Origin: Deltaproteobacteria bacterium
GTDB taxonomy: Bacteria > Desulfobacterota > Dissulfuribacteria > Dissulfuribacterales > UBA3076
Direction of reading: 5' to 3'
DNA: 12,130 nt
Assembly: GCA_013138705.1 (NCBI GenBank)
Contig: WTCF01000141.1
Span: forward strand, 1-12,130
The notes under the pieces are model-generated. The model was not told the DNA's origin. It saw nothing but the letters and a program-made list of their open reading frames with translations, and did not search any database. How positions within the stretch are numbered: position 1 is the stretch's first letter; each line of letters starts with the position of its first letter. Below, in pieces: positions 12,117 through 12,130 of the stretch. Position numbers and translations under genes: made by a program.

Positions 12117-12130
12117 TAATTGGGTGATTT

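Overview
The window reads like the chromosome of an anaerobic Desulfobacterota (former Deltaproteobacteria) relative. The pointers are a chaperone gene followed by a RodZ-like gene and recO, a compact sufC-sufB pair, small FmdB-type zinc-ribbon genes, and many decayed toxin-antitoxin (TA) genes separated by AT-rich short-period repeats. The lineage is an inference from gene content and order; there is no rRNA or tRNA here to settle it.

Layout. Positions 1-2057, plus strand: the 3' part of a SurA/PpiC-type peptidyl-prolyl isomerase, a short RodZ-like membrane HTH protein, and recO. Positions 2058-2342: period-7 repeats bracketing a decayed four-helix-bundle gene. Positions 2343-3515: a DUF1343/NamZ-type exo-N-acetylmuramidase, then a hairpin. 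Positions 3716-5377: an envelope-stress module made of an ECF sigma factor, a zinc-finger membrane anti-sigma factor and a Spy/CpxP-like periplasmic protein. It has an ECF-type promoter in front and an intrinsic terminator behind.

Positions 5551-8691 are an accessory island. It holds a PilZ gene broken by an 8-base insertion and two near-identical 80-bp direct repeats carrying the 5' end of a REP-associated (RAYT-type) transposase gene. Between the repeats lie vapBC and an orphan, 5'-frameshifted higA. Then come a transposase remnant, a possible recombinase fragment, an antitoxin remnant, an apparently intact brnT-brnA pair with a palindromic operator, and the first ~40 codons of a Fic-family gene. 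Positions 8672-12130 return to housekeeping: hpt on the minus strand, then two tandemly duplicated FmdB-type zinc-ribbon genes each behind the same ~57-bp upstream block, then translationally coupled sufC and sufB.

How the parts fit. The sigma/anti-sigma/Spy-like trio should sense and buffer envelope stress and is probably self-activated. SufC (ATPase) and SufB (scaffold) form the core of an Fe-S cluster assembly machine, possibly the minimal SMS type. The most noteworthy structures are the TA block that would be cleanly removed by recombination of the 80-bp repeats, restoring the 5' end of the transposase gene, and the duplicated zinc-ribbon genes, one of which has an internal duplication with a missing cysteine. 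I found no clearly new multi-gene system.
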